A stretch of 64,000 nt of DNA from assembly GCF_000760695.4 (NCBI RefSeq), contig NZ_JHEG04000001.1, positions 2,140,717 to 2,204,716 of the forward strand. Reading direction: 5' to 3'. Source of the stretch: Tolypothrix bouteillei VB521301. GTDB lineage: Bacteria; Cyanobacteriota; Cyanobacteriia; Cyanobacteriales; Nostocaceae. Each line of letters opens with the position of its first letter. The stretch's first letter is position 1. Both the position numbers and the translations under genes were made by a program. The notes under the pieces are model-generated. The model saw only the letters and a program-made list of their open reading frames with translations, searched no databases and was not told the DNA's origin. Shown piece after piece: positions 43,304-52,558 of the stretch.

Positions 43304-44830
43304 CTAAGCTTCCTTCTTACGGGTTGACAAGTCACCCACTTTAGCGAAGACACCAAATTCGACTTGCTCTTCGATGTCTGGGTCGATACCAGCGAATACG
43401 TCTCGGTAAATTGTCCGAGAACCGTGCCAAATATGACCAAAGAAGAACAACAGAGCAAAGACAGCGTGTCCAAATGTAAACCAACCTCTGGGGCTAGTAC
43501 GGAAGACACCGTCAGAGTTTAAGGTTTCTCTGTCGAATTCAAAAATTTCTCCACCTTGAGCCTTACGCGCCCATTTCTTCACTTCTGCTGGGTCATCAAA
43601 TGTTTGTCCATCTAAATCACCACCGTAGAAGCTAACGGTAACGCCAGATTGCTCGAAGCTATTTTGTGATTCTGCCCGACGGAATGGAATGTCGGCGCGA
43701 ACAATGCCATCTCGATCGGTCAATATGACAGGGAAGGTTTCAAAGAAGTTGGGGAGGCGACGTACTGTCAGCTCTCTACCTTCTGCGTCTTTGAATACAG
43801 CGTGACCTTGCCAAGACTGGGCAATACCATCACCCTTGACCATTGGACCTGTACGGAATAGACCGCCTTTGGCTGGGCTATTACCGACATAATCGTAAAA
43901 CGCCAGTTTTTCAGGAATTTGCGCCCAAGCTTCAGAAAGGCCTGCACCTTGTGCTAGGTCTGCTTGTACCCGGCGATCGATCTCTTGTCTGAAGTAGCCC
44001 TGATCCCACTGATAGCGGGTAGGACCGAACAATTCGATTGGGGTTGTAGCGTTACCGTACCACATGGTACCAGCAACGACGAATGCTGCAAAGAATACAG
44101 CAGCGATACTGCTAGAAAGTACAGTCTCAATGTTACCCATCCGCAGGGCTTTGTAGAGCCTTTCAGGAGGTCTAACTGTCAAGTGGAACAAACCAGCAAT
44201 AACACCGACAATACCAGCCGCAATATGGTGAGCGACTACACCCCCAGGGTTAAATGGGTTAAACCCGTCGGGTCCCCATTCCGGTGCTACCGGTTGGACA
44301 TGCCCCGTCAAACCGTAAGCATCAGAAACCCACATTCCGGGTCCAAATAAGCCGGTCAGGTGGAAAGCACCAAAACCAAAGCAAAGCAGACCGGATAAGA
44401 ACAAGTGAATGCCAAACATTTTTGGCAAGTCAAGAGCAGGTTCACCTGTACGCGGGTCTTGGAATAATTCCAAATCCCAGTAAACCCAGTGCCAAACGGC
44501 TGCTAAGAATAGCAAACCAGAAAGAACGATGTGAGCCGCAGCGACGCCTTCAAATGACCAGAACCCAGGGTCGTAGCTAGGAGCGCCAATAACGTTCCAA
44601 CCGCCCCAAGAGCCAACTACACCCAAGCGTGCCATGAAGGGCAGCACGAACATGCCTTGACGCCACATGGGGTTAAGAACTGGATCGCTGGGATCGTAAA
44701 TGGCTAATTCGTACAATGCCATTGAACCTGCCCAGCCTGCCACCAAAGCTGTATGCATCAGGTGTACAGAAATCAGTCGCCCTGGATCGTTCAGAACGAC
44801 TGTGTGTACTCGGTACCAGGGTAGTCCCAT
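43304..44830 (-). CDS. psbB: Photosystem II CP47 chlorophyll apoprotein
   Basis: Core antenna of photosystem II; binds chlorophyll and passes energy to the reaction centre in the thylakoid membrane. The 508 residues start [19 protein letters not shown], with six membrane spans whose His residues ligate chlorophyll ([38 protein letters not shown]-type helices, [42 protein letters not shown]). The large lumenal loop between helices 5 and 6 is intact. A GAGGAGGAG ribosome-binding site lies 9 bp upstream. psbT follows. The protein ends [17 protein letters not shown], as expected. Confidence 0.98.
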   Translation of the reverse strand: MGLPWYRVHTVVLNDPGRLISVHLMHTALVAGWAGSMALYELAIYDPSDPVLNPMWRQGMFVLPFMARLGVVGSWGGWNVIGAPSYDPGFWSFEGVAAAHIVLSGLLFLAAVWHWVYWDLELFQDPRTGEPALDLPKMFGIHLFLSGLLCFGFGAFHLTGLFGPGMWVSDAYGLTGHVQPVAPEWGPDGFNPFNPGGVVAHHIAAGIVGVIAGLFHLTVRPPERLYKALRMGNIETVLSSSIAAVFFAAFVVAGTMWYGNATTPIELFGPTRYQWDQGYFRQEIDRRVQADLAQGAGLSEAWAQIPEKLAFYDYVGNSPAKGGLFRTGPMVKGDGIAQSWQGHAVFKDAEGRELTVRRLPNFFETFPVILTDRDGIVRADIPFRRAESQNSFEQSGVTVSFYGGDLDGQTFDDPAEVKKWARKAQGGEIFEFDRETLNSDGVFRTSPRGWFTFGHAVFALLFFFGHIWHGSRTIYRDVFAGIDPDIEEQVEFGVFAKVGDLSTRKKEA

Positions 44831-44920
44831 CGACTACGCTCCTCCTCGATGATTTTTGTTTACAAAGTCAAGTTTTCAGTTTTTGTTATCGCCAAGCGGA
44901 CACTGACTCACCACCTTGTC

Positions 44921-44950
44921 TTATAAGTCAGACAGTGCGGTGCCTGACAA
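44921..44950 (-). promoter_or_regulatory. Candidate psbB promoter
   Basis: On the minus strand TTGTCA (44950-44945) stands 18 bp before TTATAA (44926-44921), a reasonable sigma-70-type -35/-10 pair about 90 bp upstream of the psbB start. Nearby GTCTGAC/GTCAGAC form a small inverted repeat around the -10. Not proven. Confidence 0.4.
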
Positions 44951-45170
44951 TTGTGTAACCACTACTTTTGGAGTATGACTCCGTAAGGCTACAATTGCCA
45001 AGAGAAAAATGAGAATGTTTAAAAAAGTGTAACTTTTGATGGAGCTGTTTGCAAGCGTATTGGGGGTTGGAGATTGTGGATTGGAGATTGGGAGTTGAGC
45101 GTTGGGCATTGGGCATTAGTCATTCTCCCTTATCTCCCGTGTCTCCCTTGTCCCCAATCCCCAGTCCCTC

Positions 45171-45503
45171 CTAAACCACAGCTTCAAGACTTTGTAGCTG
45201 ACAGCGAGCAGATGCTGTTCCCAAGCGTTCTATAACTTGTTCGGCACTAATTAATCGCTTAAGCACAACTTGACCAATAGCTTGACCTGATTTTCCAACT
45301 TGTACTTGTGCTGTTGGCTTAACTTCTACCATGAGAACCGTGTCCTCTACCTGATAAAGCCACATGACCTCGTTTTGTTCTAATAAACTGATATTCAATC
45401 GGTGAATCTCTGGCTGACGACGCCATGCCGACACCTGCCACTGTCCATCAGATGCCCACACTCTGCCAACCGTCCAACCTTCAGATAAAAAGAAGTACTT
45501 CAC
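45171..45503 (-). CDS. Conserved hypothetical protein near psbB
   Basis: The frame is open from 45563, but GTG 45503 is preferred: GAGAGT lies about 8 bp upstream and the protein then begins MKYFFLSEGWTVGRVW. 110 residues. It is a compact alpha/beta protein with several Trp residues (GQWQVSAWRRQPEIHRL, NEVMWLYQVEDTVLMVEV) and an ending that looks amphipathic (VVLKRLISAEQVIERL). No membrane segment or signal. I believe it is conserved among cyanobacteria, but I know of no function. It lies upstream of psbB on the same strand, about 340 bp away, so separate regulation is likely. Confidence 0.6.
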   Translation of the reverse strand: MKYFFLSEGWTVGRVWASDGQWQVSAWRRQPEIHRLNISLLEQNEVMWLYQVEDTVLMVEVKPTAQVQVGKSGQAIGQVVLKRLISAEQVIERLGTASARCQLQSLEAVV

Positions 45504-45563
45504 AATTTTTACTCTCTCACTCTTGGACTCTAATTTGCTTGTTGCTGAATATTTCGGTAGCAC

Positions 45564-46327
45564 CAGTCAGTACTGTACAAATCTTAAGATTTGCGATCGC
45601 ACCATACCAACCTAATCCTTGAAGTATGTGTAGAGATTAAGTGTAGCGGATATTTTCCGTAGACTAGGTATTTTCCCTGTATTTGGAATGCACCAGACCA
45701 ATATATTTGGATGAGTACTGTATTGACTACGGGACAAGGTTAGCAAACTTTTATGATAAGATTTGTTAATTTCATACATATTTAGATAATTTTTCTATAA
45801 AAAATTCATGTTTTTTTATTGCACAATTTTCAGGAATGGATAATACAAGACAAGCGATTCGGATGGGTGCCATTAGCTTCGCGATCGCACCAAAAATTTG
45901 CTTGTAACTCGCGTACATATGGGTGGATATCATCATTTTCTGTCCCGATCGAATTGTTCATCTCTGCATTAATGGTATTGAAATATTGGCTGAAATTGTA
46001 CAAACTGTATGCCTAATTTGTATGTTAGGTGTATAACTGAGTTAATGAACCCATTGATAACTAACTCTAATACGAGCGCAACAGCCACTAACTGATACTG
46101 TAATTTCGTAAACTGATTGCAATATTGCTCAAAGATGCAGTTACATTGGGAACATCAAACGTTACCCTTTGGTCTAACCATCTTTATTTCTGCTAAATTC
46201 GCTCGTGCAAACCTGCTCCCCAACTTTTGCAAGCAGTCGGAGAGCTAACAGCCTCCTATTTTCTTTAGGGCAATTTGCTGAATATGTAGTAGAATGTCTG
46301 ACCACTAAGTTCAAAAAGACCAATGCT
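45564..46327. other. Intergenic region upstream of the ABC binding-protein gene
   Basis: A/T-rich, with a HIP1-like GCGATCGC at about 45882 and no repeat array. An open frame at 45819-46016 (65 codons) is composition-poor, and the in-frame extension of the binding-protein gene from 46205 looks non-coding. It should hold the promoter of the downstream pair. Confidence 0.4.
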
Positions 46328-47977
46328 ATGACCTGGTTTTCTTTCTCAGCAAGACAGTGGACTCGAATAGCTAAATTTGTTTCTCTGTTTTGTGTATGTT
46401 TGCTTTTAGTTGTCAGTTGCGCTAGGGGTCAGCAAACAACAACTTCATCTGGTTCCGGAAGTACCCCAAGTGGAGATGGTCGCATTACTGTCGGTACAAG
46501 TCTAAAACCACGTACCCTCGATCCAGCTGATGCCTATGAACTAGCATCCCTTGGATTAGTCTATAACATGAGCGATCGCCTCTACTATTACCAACCAGGA
46601 ACCACCAAAATTACACCGCAGTTAGCCACTGCATTACCTACAGTCAGCCAAGACGGATTGACATACACAATTCCCCTGCGTCAGGGAGTCGTATTTCACG
46701 ACGACACACCGTTTAACGCACAAGCAATGGCGTTTAGTATAGAACGCTTTATCAAAAATGGAGGTAAGCCTTCATTTTTACTTGCTGATGTGGTAGACAC
46801 GGTAAAAGCGACAGGTGAGTATGAATTAACTATAAAACTGAAAAAACCATTTGCAGCTTTTCCATCACTGCTAGCATTTCCTGGAGTGTGTCCTCTCTCA
46901 CCAAAAGCTTATGAAGTTGGTCCGGGAAAATTTAAGCCAAATATATTTGTTAGTACTGGTCCTTACAAATTAGCGCAATACGGTACAGATTCCCTAAGAT
47001 TTGATGTGTTTGATAAATATTGGGGAGAAAAACCAGTTAATAAAGGCATTAATTTACAAATTCTTACAAGTCCCGCTAACTTATTTAACTCCTTCCGGAC
47101 TGGTGCAGTAGATGTCGCATATTTATCATTAGAACCAGATCAAATTCGGAGTTTAGATGATAGTGCTAAAAAAGGAGATTGGCAATCTATCCAAAATCAA
47201 GGCAGTGTTGTTAGTTACATGGTGTTAAATCGCAATCAAAAACCCTTAGATCGACCCGAAGTCAGACAAGCGATCGCATCGGTCATTGACCGCCCTGTTA
47301 TTAACGAGCGAGTTTTGTTTAATCAAGCCGAGCCGCTTTACAGTATGGTACCGACAACATTCGATGTTTCTCAACCATTGTTTAAAGATAAATACGGTGA
47401 CGGTAATATAGAGAAAGCAAAACAATTGATAACAGCAGCCGGATTTTCCCCGCAAAATCCCTTACGGGTAGCCCTTTGGTATCCTTCAAGTTCCCCAACT
47501 CGGAGTTTAGCAGCAGAGATTTTGAAAGGTTATGCTGAAGAAAAAATGGATGGATTGCTGCAATTTGAAATCAACACCGTAGAAGGAGCAACCTTCTTTA
47601 AATCTATATCCAAAGGGCTCTATCCAGCAGCATTACTTGACTGGTATCCAGATTTTATGGATGCAGACAATTACATTCAACCTTTTCTAGAATGTCCTAA
47701 GGGATCGGATACCGAGGGATGCAAACAAGGGGGAAGTCAGACTCAGGGATCGTTCTACTACAGCGAAAAGATCAACAAACTTATCGAACAACAACGTAAA
47801 GAGCAAAACCCTGAAGCCCGCAAGAAAATCTTTGCAGACATACAAGCACAGGTAACAACTGATGTTCCATACGTTCCATTATGGCAAAGCAAAGACTATG
47901 CATTTGCCCGAAAAGGAGTGAGTGGCGTAGAACTCAACCCCAACCAAATTCTAGTTTACGAAAAAATTAAGAAATAA
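46328..47977 (+). CDS. ABC transporter substrate-binding lipoprotein (peptide/nickel, SBP_bac_5)
   Basis: The ATG at 46328 gives a proper lipoprotein signal: FVSLFCVCLLLVVSCARG, with lipidation at Cys of LLVVSC. 549 residues. The family-5 binding fold is plain: GTSLKPRTLDPADAYE, LYYYQPGTTKITPQLATALPTVSQDGLTYTIPLRQGVVFHDDTPFNAQAMAFSIERF, and later SYMVLNRNQKPLDRPEVRQAIASVIDRP. It delivers a peptide, nickel chelate or similar solute to a membrane permease. The DppB-type permease gene follows 78 bp downstream, with an inverted heptamer repeat between them. A second permease and ATPases are not in the window. The ligand is unknown; nickel is tempting because urease accessory genes are nearby. Confidence 0.88.
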   Translation: MTWFSFSARQWTRIAKFVSLFCVCLLLVVSCARGQQTTTSSGSGSTPSGDGRITVGTSLKPRTLDPADAYELASLGLVYNMSDRLYYYQPGTTKITPQLATALPTVSQDGLTYTIPLRQGVVFHDDTPFNAQAMAFSIERFIKNGGKPSFLLADVVDTVKATGEYELTIKLKKPFAAFPSLLAFPGVCPLSPKAYEVGPGKFKPNIFVSTGPYKLAQYGTDSLRFDVFDKYWGEKPVNKGINLQILTSPANLFNSFRTGAVDVAYLSLEPDQIRSLDDSAKKGDWQSIQNQGSVVSYMVLNRNQKPLDRPEVRQAIASVIDRPVINERVLFNQAEPLYSMVPTTFDVSQPLFKDKYGDGNIEKAKQLITAAGFSPQNPLRVALWYPSSSPTRSLAAEILKGYAEEKMDGLLQFEINTVEGATFFKSISKGLYPAALLDWYPDFMDADNYIQPFLECPKGSDTEGCKQGGSQTQGSFYYSEKINKLIEQQRKEQNPEARKKIFADIQAQVTTDVPYVPLWQSKDYAFARKGVSGVELNPNQILVYEKIKK

Positions 47978-47984
47978 ATGCTAA

Positions 47985-48050
47985 TGGCTAGTAGCTAATA
48001 GCTAATTGTACTATTAGCCATTAGCCATTAGCCATTAGCCATTAGCAAAC
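47985..48050 (+). repeat. Inverted heptamer array between binding protein and permease
   Basis: TGGCTAG/TAGCTAA units on the left and ATTAGCC units on the right flank a 6-bp centre (TGTACT). The arms are largely complementary and can form a stem of more than 20 bp in the operon mRNA. Confidence 0.8.
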
Positions 48051-48055
48051 TCATC

Positions 48056-49081
48056 ATGTCTAGATCGAAAGCTTTACAATACTATATTATTGCCCGTCTG
48101 CTCCTAGCTCCATTGATGCTGTGGACAGTCACGACAGTTGTGTTTCTTTTACTGAGATCCACTCCGGGAGACGTAGCAGATGCTATTCTTGGTGGACGTG
48201 CTCCGGAAAGCGCTAAAGAGGAATTACGCAAACAACTGGGTTTAGACCTTCCTCTATGGCTGCAGTACTTTAACTATATGGGACAATTGTTGCGTTTCGA
48301 TTTGGGATCGTCCCTGACAAGTGGCGGACAATCTGTATGGGAAGTCATTCGGCAACATTTCCCAGCAACAGTAGAATTAGCGGTTTGTAGCATGGCAGTT
48401 GCCTTAGTCGTTGGAATTGGAGTTGGCACTCTTTCGGCTTCTCGTCCCGGAACAGTTTTAGACGCTGGAGGAAGATTGTTTGGTATTATCACTTACTCGT
48501 TACCCATGTTCTGGGCTGGTATGGTTCTACAATTGATTTTTGCAGTCCAGTTGGGATGGTTTCCTTCTGGAACTCGTTTTCCTGCTGCTCTACTCACTCC
48601 AACACCTATCACTGGTTTGTATACTATCGATAGTCTATTAACTGGAAATCTCAGTCAATTTTTTGCGTCTTTACATTATCTTGCCCTTCCCAGTATTACT
48701 TTGGGGGTTTTGCTAAGCGGTATTTTTGAGCGAATTGTGCGCGTGAATTTAAAGCAAACCTTACAAGCAGATTACGTAGAAGCTGCAAGGGCAAGAGGGA
48801 TTCCTGAAAATAAAATTTTAGTTTCCCATGCTTTAAAAAATGCACTCATTCCCGTGATTACAGTTTTGGGGTTGACCTTTGCTTCTCTGTTAGGTGGGGC
48901 TATTTTGACTGAGGTAACATTTTCTTGGCCCGGATTGGCAGGGAAACTATATGAAGCAATTGCCTTGCGAGATTATCCTACAGTACAGGGGATTCTTGTA
49001 TTTTTTGCTGCAATTGTCGTCATTGCCAGTATAGTGATTGACATATTGAATGCTTATGTAGATCCGCGAATTAGGTATTAA
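48056..49081 (+). CDS. ABC transporter permease (DppB/OppB type)
   Basis: A 341-residue inner-membrane permease. It starts YYIIARLLLAPLMLWTVTTVVFLLLRSTPGD, the N-terminal helix and TP-G-D turn of DppB/OppB proteins. The permease signature EAARARGIPENKILVSHALKNALIPVI, which docks the ATPase, is near residues 240-265. It ends with FFAAIVVIASIVIDILNAYVDPRIRY. Six helices are predicted. It must pair with a DppC-type permease and ATPases encoded elsewhere, since none follows. It shares an operon with the upstream binding-protein gene, and a GGCACGAC hairpin after it probably marks the transcript end. Confidence 0.92.
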   Translation: MSRSKALQYYIIARLLLAPLMLWTVTTVVFLLLRSTPGDVADAILGGRAPESAKEELRKQLGLDLPLWLQYFNYMGQLLRFDLGSSLTSGGQSVWEVIRQHFPATVELAVCSMAVALVVGIGVGTLSASRPGTVLDAGGRLFGIITYSLPMFWAGMVLQLIFAVQLGWFPSGTRFPAALLTPTPITGLYTIDSLLTGNLSQFFASLHYLALPSITLGVLLSGIFERIVRVNLKQTLQADYVEAARARGIPENKILVSHALKNALIPVITVLGLTFASLLGGAILTEVTFSWPGLAGKLYEAIALRDYPTVQGILVFFAAIVVIASIVIDILNAYVDPRIRY

Positions 49082-49813
49082 ATCTAACTGGTTATGATCG
49101 TTGCCGTTTTGTAGTAGGTCTGGCGGGAAGACAGTGCATCCATAAACCTTTTCCAGTTTTATATATAAAGAAACATTTGTGCGTGAATAACGTCCAATGT
49201 ATGGTAGGATGCTCTACTTGTAGCAATTGCGATTCTATGTGGTTACGGAAAGCCTTCTCCGGATGGAGTGAGGTGTGAGAAGTGCAGGCACGACAACGTC
49301 GTGCCTATCTTAATTGTATTTATTAATGCTATTTTATACAAATGCAATACTAGAGTGGTCTAGGATTGTACTTAGAAAAAATTCTGTAACTAGTACATCA
49401 TGGCGGAAATAACTAGACCATTAGAATTGAAAGAAAAGATTCAGTCATAAGAGTTTGCGCCTTCTGCCACGCCACTTGCTGTAGCCTGTGAAACCCGTCC
49501 ACCGCAGTGGCTCCTCTGCCTGCATACCTCCGCCTTCACGTACTAAGTAACTTTTCTATGATAATTGTAATAATTTTTGCTAAAATGAATCTTCCCTACA
49601 TCCGGAATCTTTTTTAGCCGAGGTGTATATAAAAGCATATCAGACTAAAATTTGATAGATTTATCTTATATAAGTAGAAATAATCTATTTTTACTTAATA
49701 TATTTTCAGACAAAACTGCTATGCCTAGCTTTATGGGATCTGCATCGCTACCTGTAATTCTTTGAAAGAGTTTTTGATAACAACTGACTGTTTACTTTCA
49801 CACTCTATAAATT
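49082..49813. other. Intergenic region with repeat fragments
   Basis: No gene of convincing length. It holds the GGCACGAC hairpin and a patch near 49455-49550 that resembles the GGCTCC-rich dispersed repeats of this genome. An ACTAGTAC patch near 49390 recalls 20757-20768. Confidence 0.4.
49286..49306. terminator. GGCACGAC palindrome downstream of the permease gene
   Basis: AGGCACGAC and GTCGTGCCT are exact arms around AAC, about 205 bp past the permease stop, followed by a T/A-rich stretch (TATCTTAATTG). It could end the ABC operon transcript; the same palindrome is a common dispersed repeat in this group. Confidence 0.5.
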
Positions 49814-49981
49814 ATGATACTAGCAATGCCTTTTAGTGTATTATTCGTTTTGCTTTTCATTGGCTTGGTTGTACCAAAAGTATATACAACTTTAACCATA
49901 AAAAACACAAAAGAGCGAAACCGTCCCACTTGGTTGGAATCAGCGTCTTACATAATAGAAAAATATGAAAAAGATGAGTAG
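49814..49981 (+). CDS. Small single-span membrane protein
   Basis: A 55-codon frame starting ATG 49814, with reading MILAMPFSVLFVLLFIGLVV then PKVYTTL, a hydrophobic helix followed by a charged tail (KERNRPTWLES, then IIEKYEKDE). The start context (AAATT) lacks a clear ribosome-binding site. Hydrophobic helix plus basic/acidic tail is typical of small regulatory membrane proteins, but this could also be chance. I know no relative. Confidence 0.35.
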   Translation: MILAMPFSVLFVLLFIGLVVPKVYTTLTIKNTKERNRPTWLESASYIIEKYEKDE

Positions 49982-50081
49982 ATTTTATTTTTATTAAAAG
50001 TGGTAACTATGTAAATACATTTTGTTGTAACCATAGGGTGAATTTTCTCACCCTACAAATGCATACAAATGAAAATTATTG

Positions 50082-50453
50082 CTAGCGTACAAATAAATAG
50101 CGCAAACCAACGATCAACAAAAAGATACCATATAATTTCTTCATGGTTTCACTGCTGATATATGGTTGATTGGCAAATAAAGCTCCAAAAAAATTCCCAA
50201 TTATTAGACCCAGTGCTATAAGCACTGAATACTTGATATTTAAATTTCCATTCCGATAATACACCAATGCAGCTAAAATCCCAATTGGTAATATTTGAGC
50301 AGCGATAGAAGTACCAGTAGCAAATTTTTGATCCATACCTAACAACAGTACCATTGCAGGCACCATAATTGCACCGCCACCGATGCCAAACATACCACCA
50401 GCAACGCCAGCAGCAAAACCAATGACCAATAATTGAATGACAATATTAGACAT
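50082..50453 (-). CDS. Half-size TauE/SafE family membrane protein
   Basis: At 123 residues this is about half a normal TauE/SafE transporter. The N-terminal GFAAGVAGGMFGIGGGAIMVPAMVLLLGMDQKFATGTS is the conserved Gly-rich repeat of the family, and three to four helices are predicted. Full-length members contain two such halves. Short stand-alone halves are known in bacteria and may dimerise, so this need not be a fragment: both ends are clean (MSNIVIQLLV, then GLRYLFVR). Family members export sulphite, sulphonates or other organic anions. It stands alone; a MITE lies just to the right. Confidence 0.75.
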   Translation of the reverse strand: MSNIVIQLLVIGFAAGVAGGMFGIGGGAIMVPAMVLLLGMDQKFATGTSIAAQILPIGILAALVYYRNGNLNIKYSVLIALGLIIGNFFGALFANQPYISSETMKKLYGIFLLIVGLRYLFVR

Positions 50454-50668
50454 AAAACTGGTTGGTAGATTGCCTATATTACTCTAATCATAACTGCAAC
50501 TATATCCATCCTTAGTATCAAAATACCCAATTTTTACTTTAGAGTTTTTGGTAGAGGTTGCGCTTAAAATTTCCTCACATTAGAAATGTGGACAGCAGGC
50601 GCTACGCGATGCGAAGTTATGCCAGTCACCAGAGTGCGGAAAACCCGCCTAACGCAGTGGTTTACCTT

Positions 50669-50767
50669 AAAAAAGGGGACTTTAAGACTATTTTCCCCCC
50701 TTTTTAAGGGGGGCTAGGGGGGATCTAAAGTTTTGGATACCTCAGCCACTACTTTTAAAACATCCTC
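50669..50767. mobile_element. MITE, truncated copy (same family as 31072-31210)
   Basis: In reverse orientation relative to the copy at 31072. It keeps the AAACATCCTC terminus (50758-50767), the TAGTGGCTGAGG-type flank and the CCCCCCTAG/GGGGGG hairpin, but the other inverted end is missing. Confidence 0.65.
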
Positions 50768-50774
50768 TAACAGA

Positions 50775-51743
50775 TTAAAGAAACGAAAAATCTTTAGGTA
50801 AAATTGACTTAGGGAGCATTCCATGAACACCTTTTTGTGGATGATTGACTACTTGAGTAATCCGAAAACTCACAGCTAAACTACATAAGACATAAGCATC
50901 TTCAGGTGTCAAATTTACAAAGCATTGCAAGAAATGAATCATATTTTTTAAAGCCAGTTCTAATGCTTCATCTAATGTAGGACCAAATCCCATCGTAATA
51001 ATATCTGTGGGAGTTTCAGCAATTGGTGTTGTAAGTTGTAAATTTTTGTAAAGGTTTAATTGAACAGTCCCATTCATCGAAGTTTCAATAGCCGTAACAT
51101 TAACTTCACCATCACCTTGTGCTGAATGACCATCCCCAATAGAAAATAAAGCACCGGGAACAAAAATGGGTAAAAACAATCTAGAACCCGTTTGGAGTTC
51201 TCGATTATCGATGTTACCACCATAGGAACTAGGAGGAACCGAACTTCGAGATGAATCTGTTGTGGCGACACCGAGGATTCCAAAAAAGGGTTTGAGGGGA
51301 ATTTTAATACCGCTACCAAGAGGATACTCTGCAATCTTGTTCTCTAGGTCAAGAGATATGAATCTTAAAGCAGATTGATGGAAGAGTTGTGGTAAAGCCC
51401 CCCAACCCGGACGAATAGCATTAAAGCCTACGGGTAAACTTGGTGTAATTGCTTCTAACTTGACTTCCAGCACATCCCCAGGTTCTGCATCTCGTACATA
51501 TATTGGTCCCGTTAGTAAATGAGGTCCTGCTGCAATTTTGCGTTCTTGTGAAAGATTTTGACAAATGTCAAGGAAGGCTGGCGTCAGAAATGCTGGTGGT
51601 GCTTTGTCGCAAACGTAATAACCAGAATAAGTTTCTATGTCAATCGTATCACCAGAATCAATTGTTAGAACTGGTTGCAAAAGATGAGAGAATCCACCTA
51701 AATGTACGGTTTCCTTGGTGGCTTGAAGAATGTGGTGAGCCAT
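50775..51743 (-). CDS. fmdA: Acetamidase/formamidase family protein
   Basis: Hydrolyses formamide or acetamide to the acid and ammonia. The 322 residues follow the family: starts MAHHILQATKETVHLGGFSH (a slightly extended N-terminus), LTGPIYVRDAEPGDVLEVKLEAI, GWGALPQLFH, then the metal/substrate region PSSYGGNIDNRELQTGSRLFLPIFVPGALFSIGDGHSAQGDGEV with the conserved Asp/His/Glu (GDGHSAQGDGE), and TMGFGPTLDEALELALKNMIHFL. The normal GGNID and GDGHAAQGDGE motifs are present with one Ala-to-Ser change. Start ATG 51743. It lies among nitrogen-related genes (ureGFE downstream in the window), fitting ammonia scavenging. Confidence 0.88.
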   Translation of the reverse strand: MAHHILQATKETVHLGGFSHLLQPVLTIDSGDTIDIETYSGYYVCDKAPPAFLTPAFLDICQNLSQERKIAAGPHLLTGPIYVRDAEPGDVLEVKLEAITPSLPVGFNAIRPGWGALPQLFHQSALRFISLDLENKIAEYPLGSGIKIPLKPFFGILGVATTDSSRSSVPPSSYGGNIDNRELQTGSRLFLPIFVPGALFSIGDGHSAQGDGEVNVTAIETSMNGTVQLNLYKNLQLTTPIAETPTDIITMGFGPTLDEALELALKNMIHFLQCFVNLTPEDAYVLCSLAVSFRITQVVNHPQKGVHGMLPKSILPKDFSFL

Positions 51744-51859
51744 GGTAGTGCGTGTATTGTACTCAACAAAGGAATTAAAAATTGAATTGGAAATAATATA
51801 TAGTGTTGTTATTAAATATTAATTTTTAATTCCTTTTGTTACTAAATTAGGTTTGCTTA

Positions 51860-52531
51860 TTATGAACTTGAAGTTTTAGGAATTGCTGCTGTAATCTCAC
51901 GAAGCAATTTCACTTGCCAGTAAGGTACAGGAGCAAGTAGTATAGTACCCGTTCCCTCAAAAGTATTGACCAAAAACTCACCAGAAGTCATCGAACCTAA
52001 AAGAGATCTGGTCGCTTTCTCAACACGATAATTTAACGTATTTGTGCGGGCGATCGCAAAATTACCATCCACCACCAGACGGTCATTTTTCAATTGAACC
52101 ACCTCTACAGGTCCTTGCGCCATCATAACCACTTGACCCCTACCTTTGACTTTTGTTTGAAACAAGCCTTCACCGCCAATCAAACCAGATAGAAGTTTAT
52201 TGCGCTCAACACCGACTTCTACATTACCATCACTTGCCCAATAAGCTCCACTATCCAAAATCCACTCTGTACCGTCCAATTGCATAATATGGAATCCAGA
52301 TAAAGAAGGCTCCAAATATAACTCTCCAGTTCCTGTATAAGTAGGGCGAAAAATATTTTCGCCCGTTGCTAAAGATTTCAGAAAACCACCTGCTGAAGGT
52401 GTTTTAGACTGCATGGTAATCTGACCCCGCATATAGTACAAAGCGCCAGATTCCGTCCGAACTGTTTCGTTTTGTAAAATAGCCTTGACTAGCCGCAAGC
52501 CTTCCTTCTCTATAACTTCAAAAGTTGCCAT
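51860..52531 (-). CDS. AIM24 family protein
   Basis: The 223-residue protein has the double beta-helix layout of AIM24/TTHA0068-like proteins: VRTESGALYYMRGQITMQSK, LEPSLSGFHIMQLDGTEWILDSGAYWASDGNVEVGVE, LIGGEGLFQTKVKGRGQVVMMAQGPVEVVQL, DGNFAIARTNTLNYRVEKATRS. No signal or membrane span. Mitochondrial AIM24 affects inner-membrane organisation; bacterial members have no settled role. It starts at ATG 52531, close to the acyltransferase gene (27-bp gap) on the same strand, so co-transcription downstream of it is likely. Confidence 0.85.
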   Translation of the reverse strand: MATFEVIEKEGLRLVKAILQNETVRTESGALYYMRGQITMQSKTPSAGGFLKSLATGENIFRPTYTGTGELYLEPSLSGFHIMQLDGTEWILDSGAYWASDGNVEVGVERNKLLSGLIGGEGLFQTKVKGRGQVVMMAQGPVEVVQLKNDRLVVDGNFAIARTNTLNYRVEKATRSLLGSMTSGEFLVNTFEGTGTILLAPVPYWQVKLLREITAAIPKTSSS

Positions 52532-52558
52532 TGTTTTCCCGTTCGGAGATACTAACTA

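Noticed and set aside
44284..44580. 98-codon plus-strand open frame within psbB
   Set aside because: Antisense to the highly conserved CP47 coding sequence; a shadow frame.
50082..50453. TauE/SafE gene as a truncated pseudogene
   Set aside because: Both ends are clean and half-size family members are known, so it is kept as a gene.
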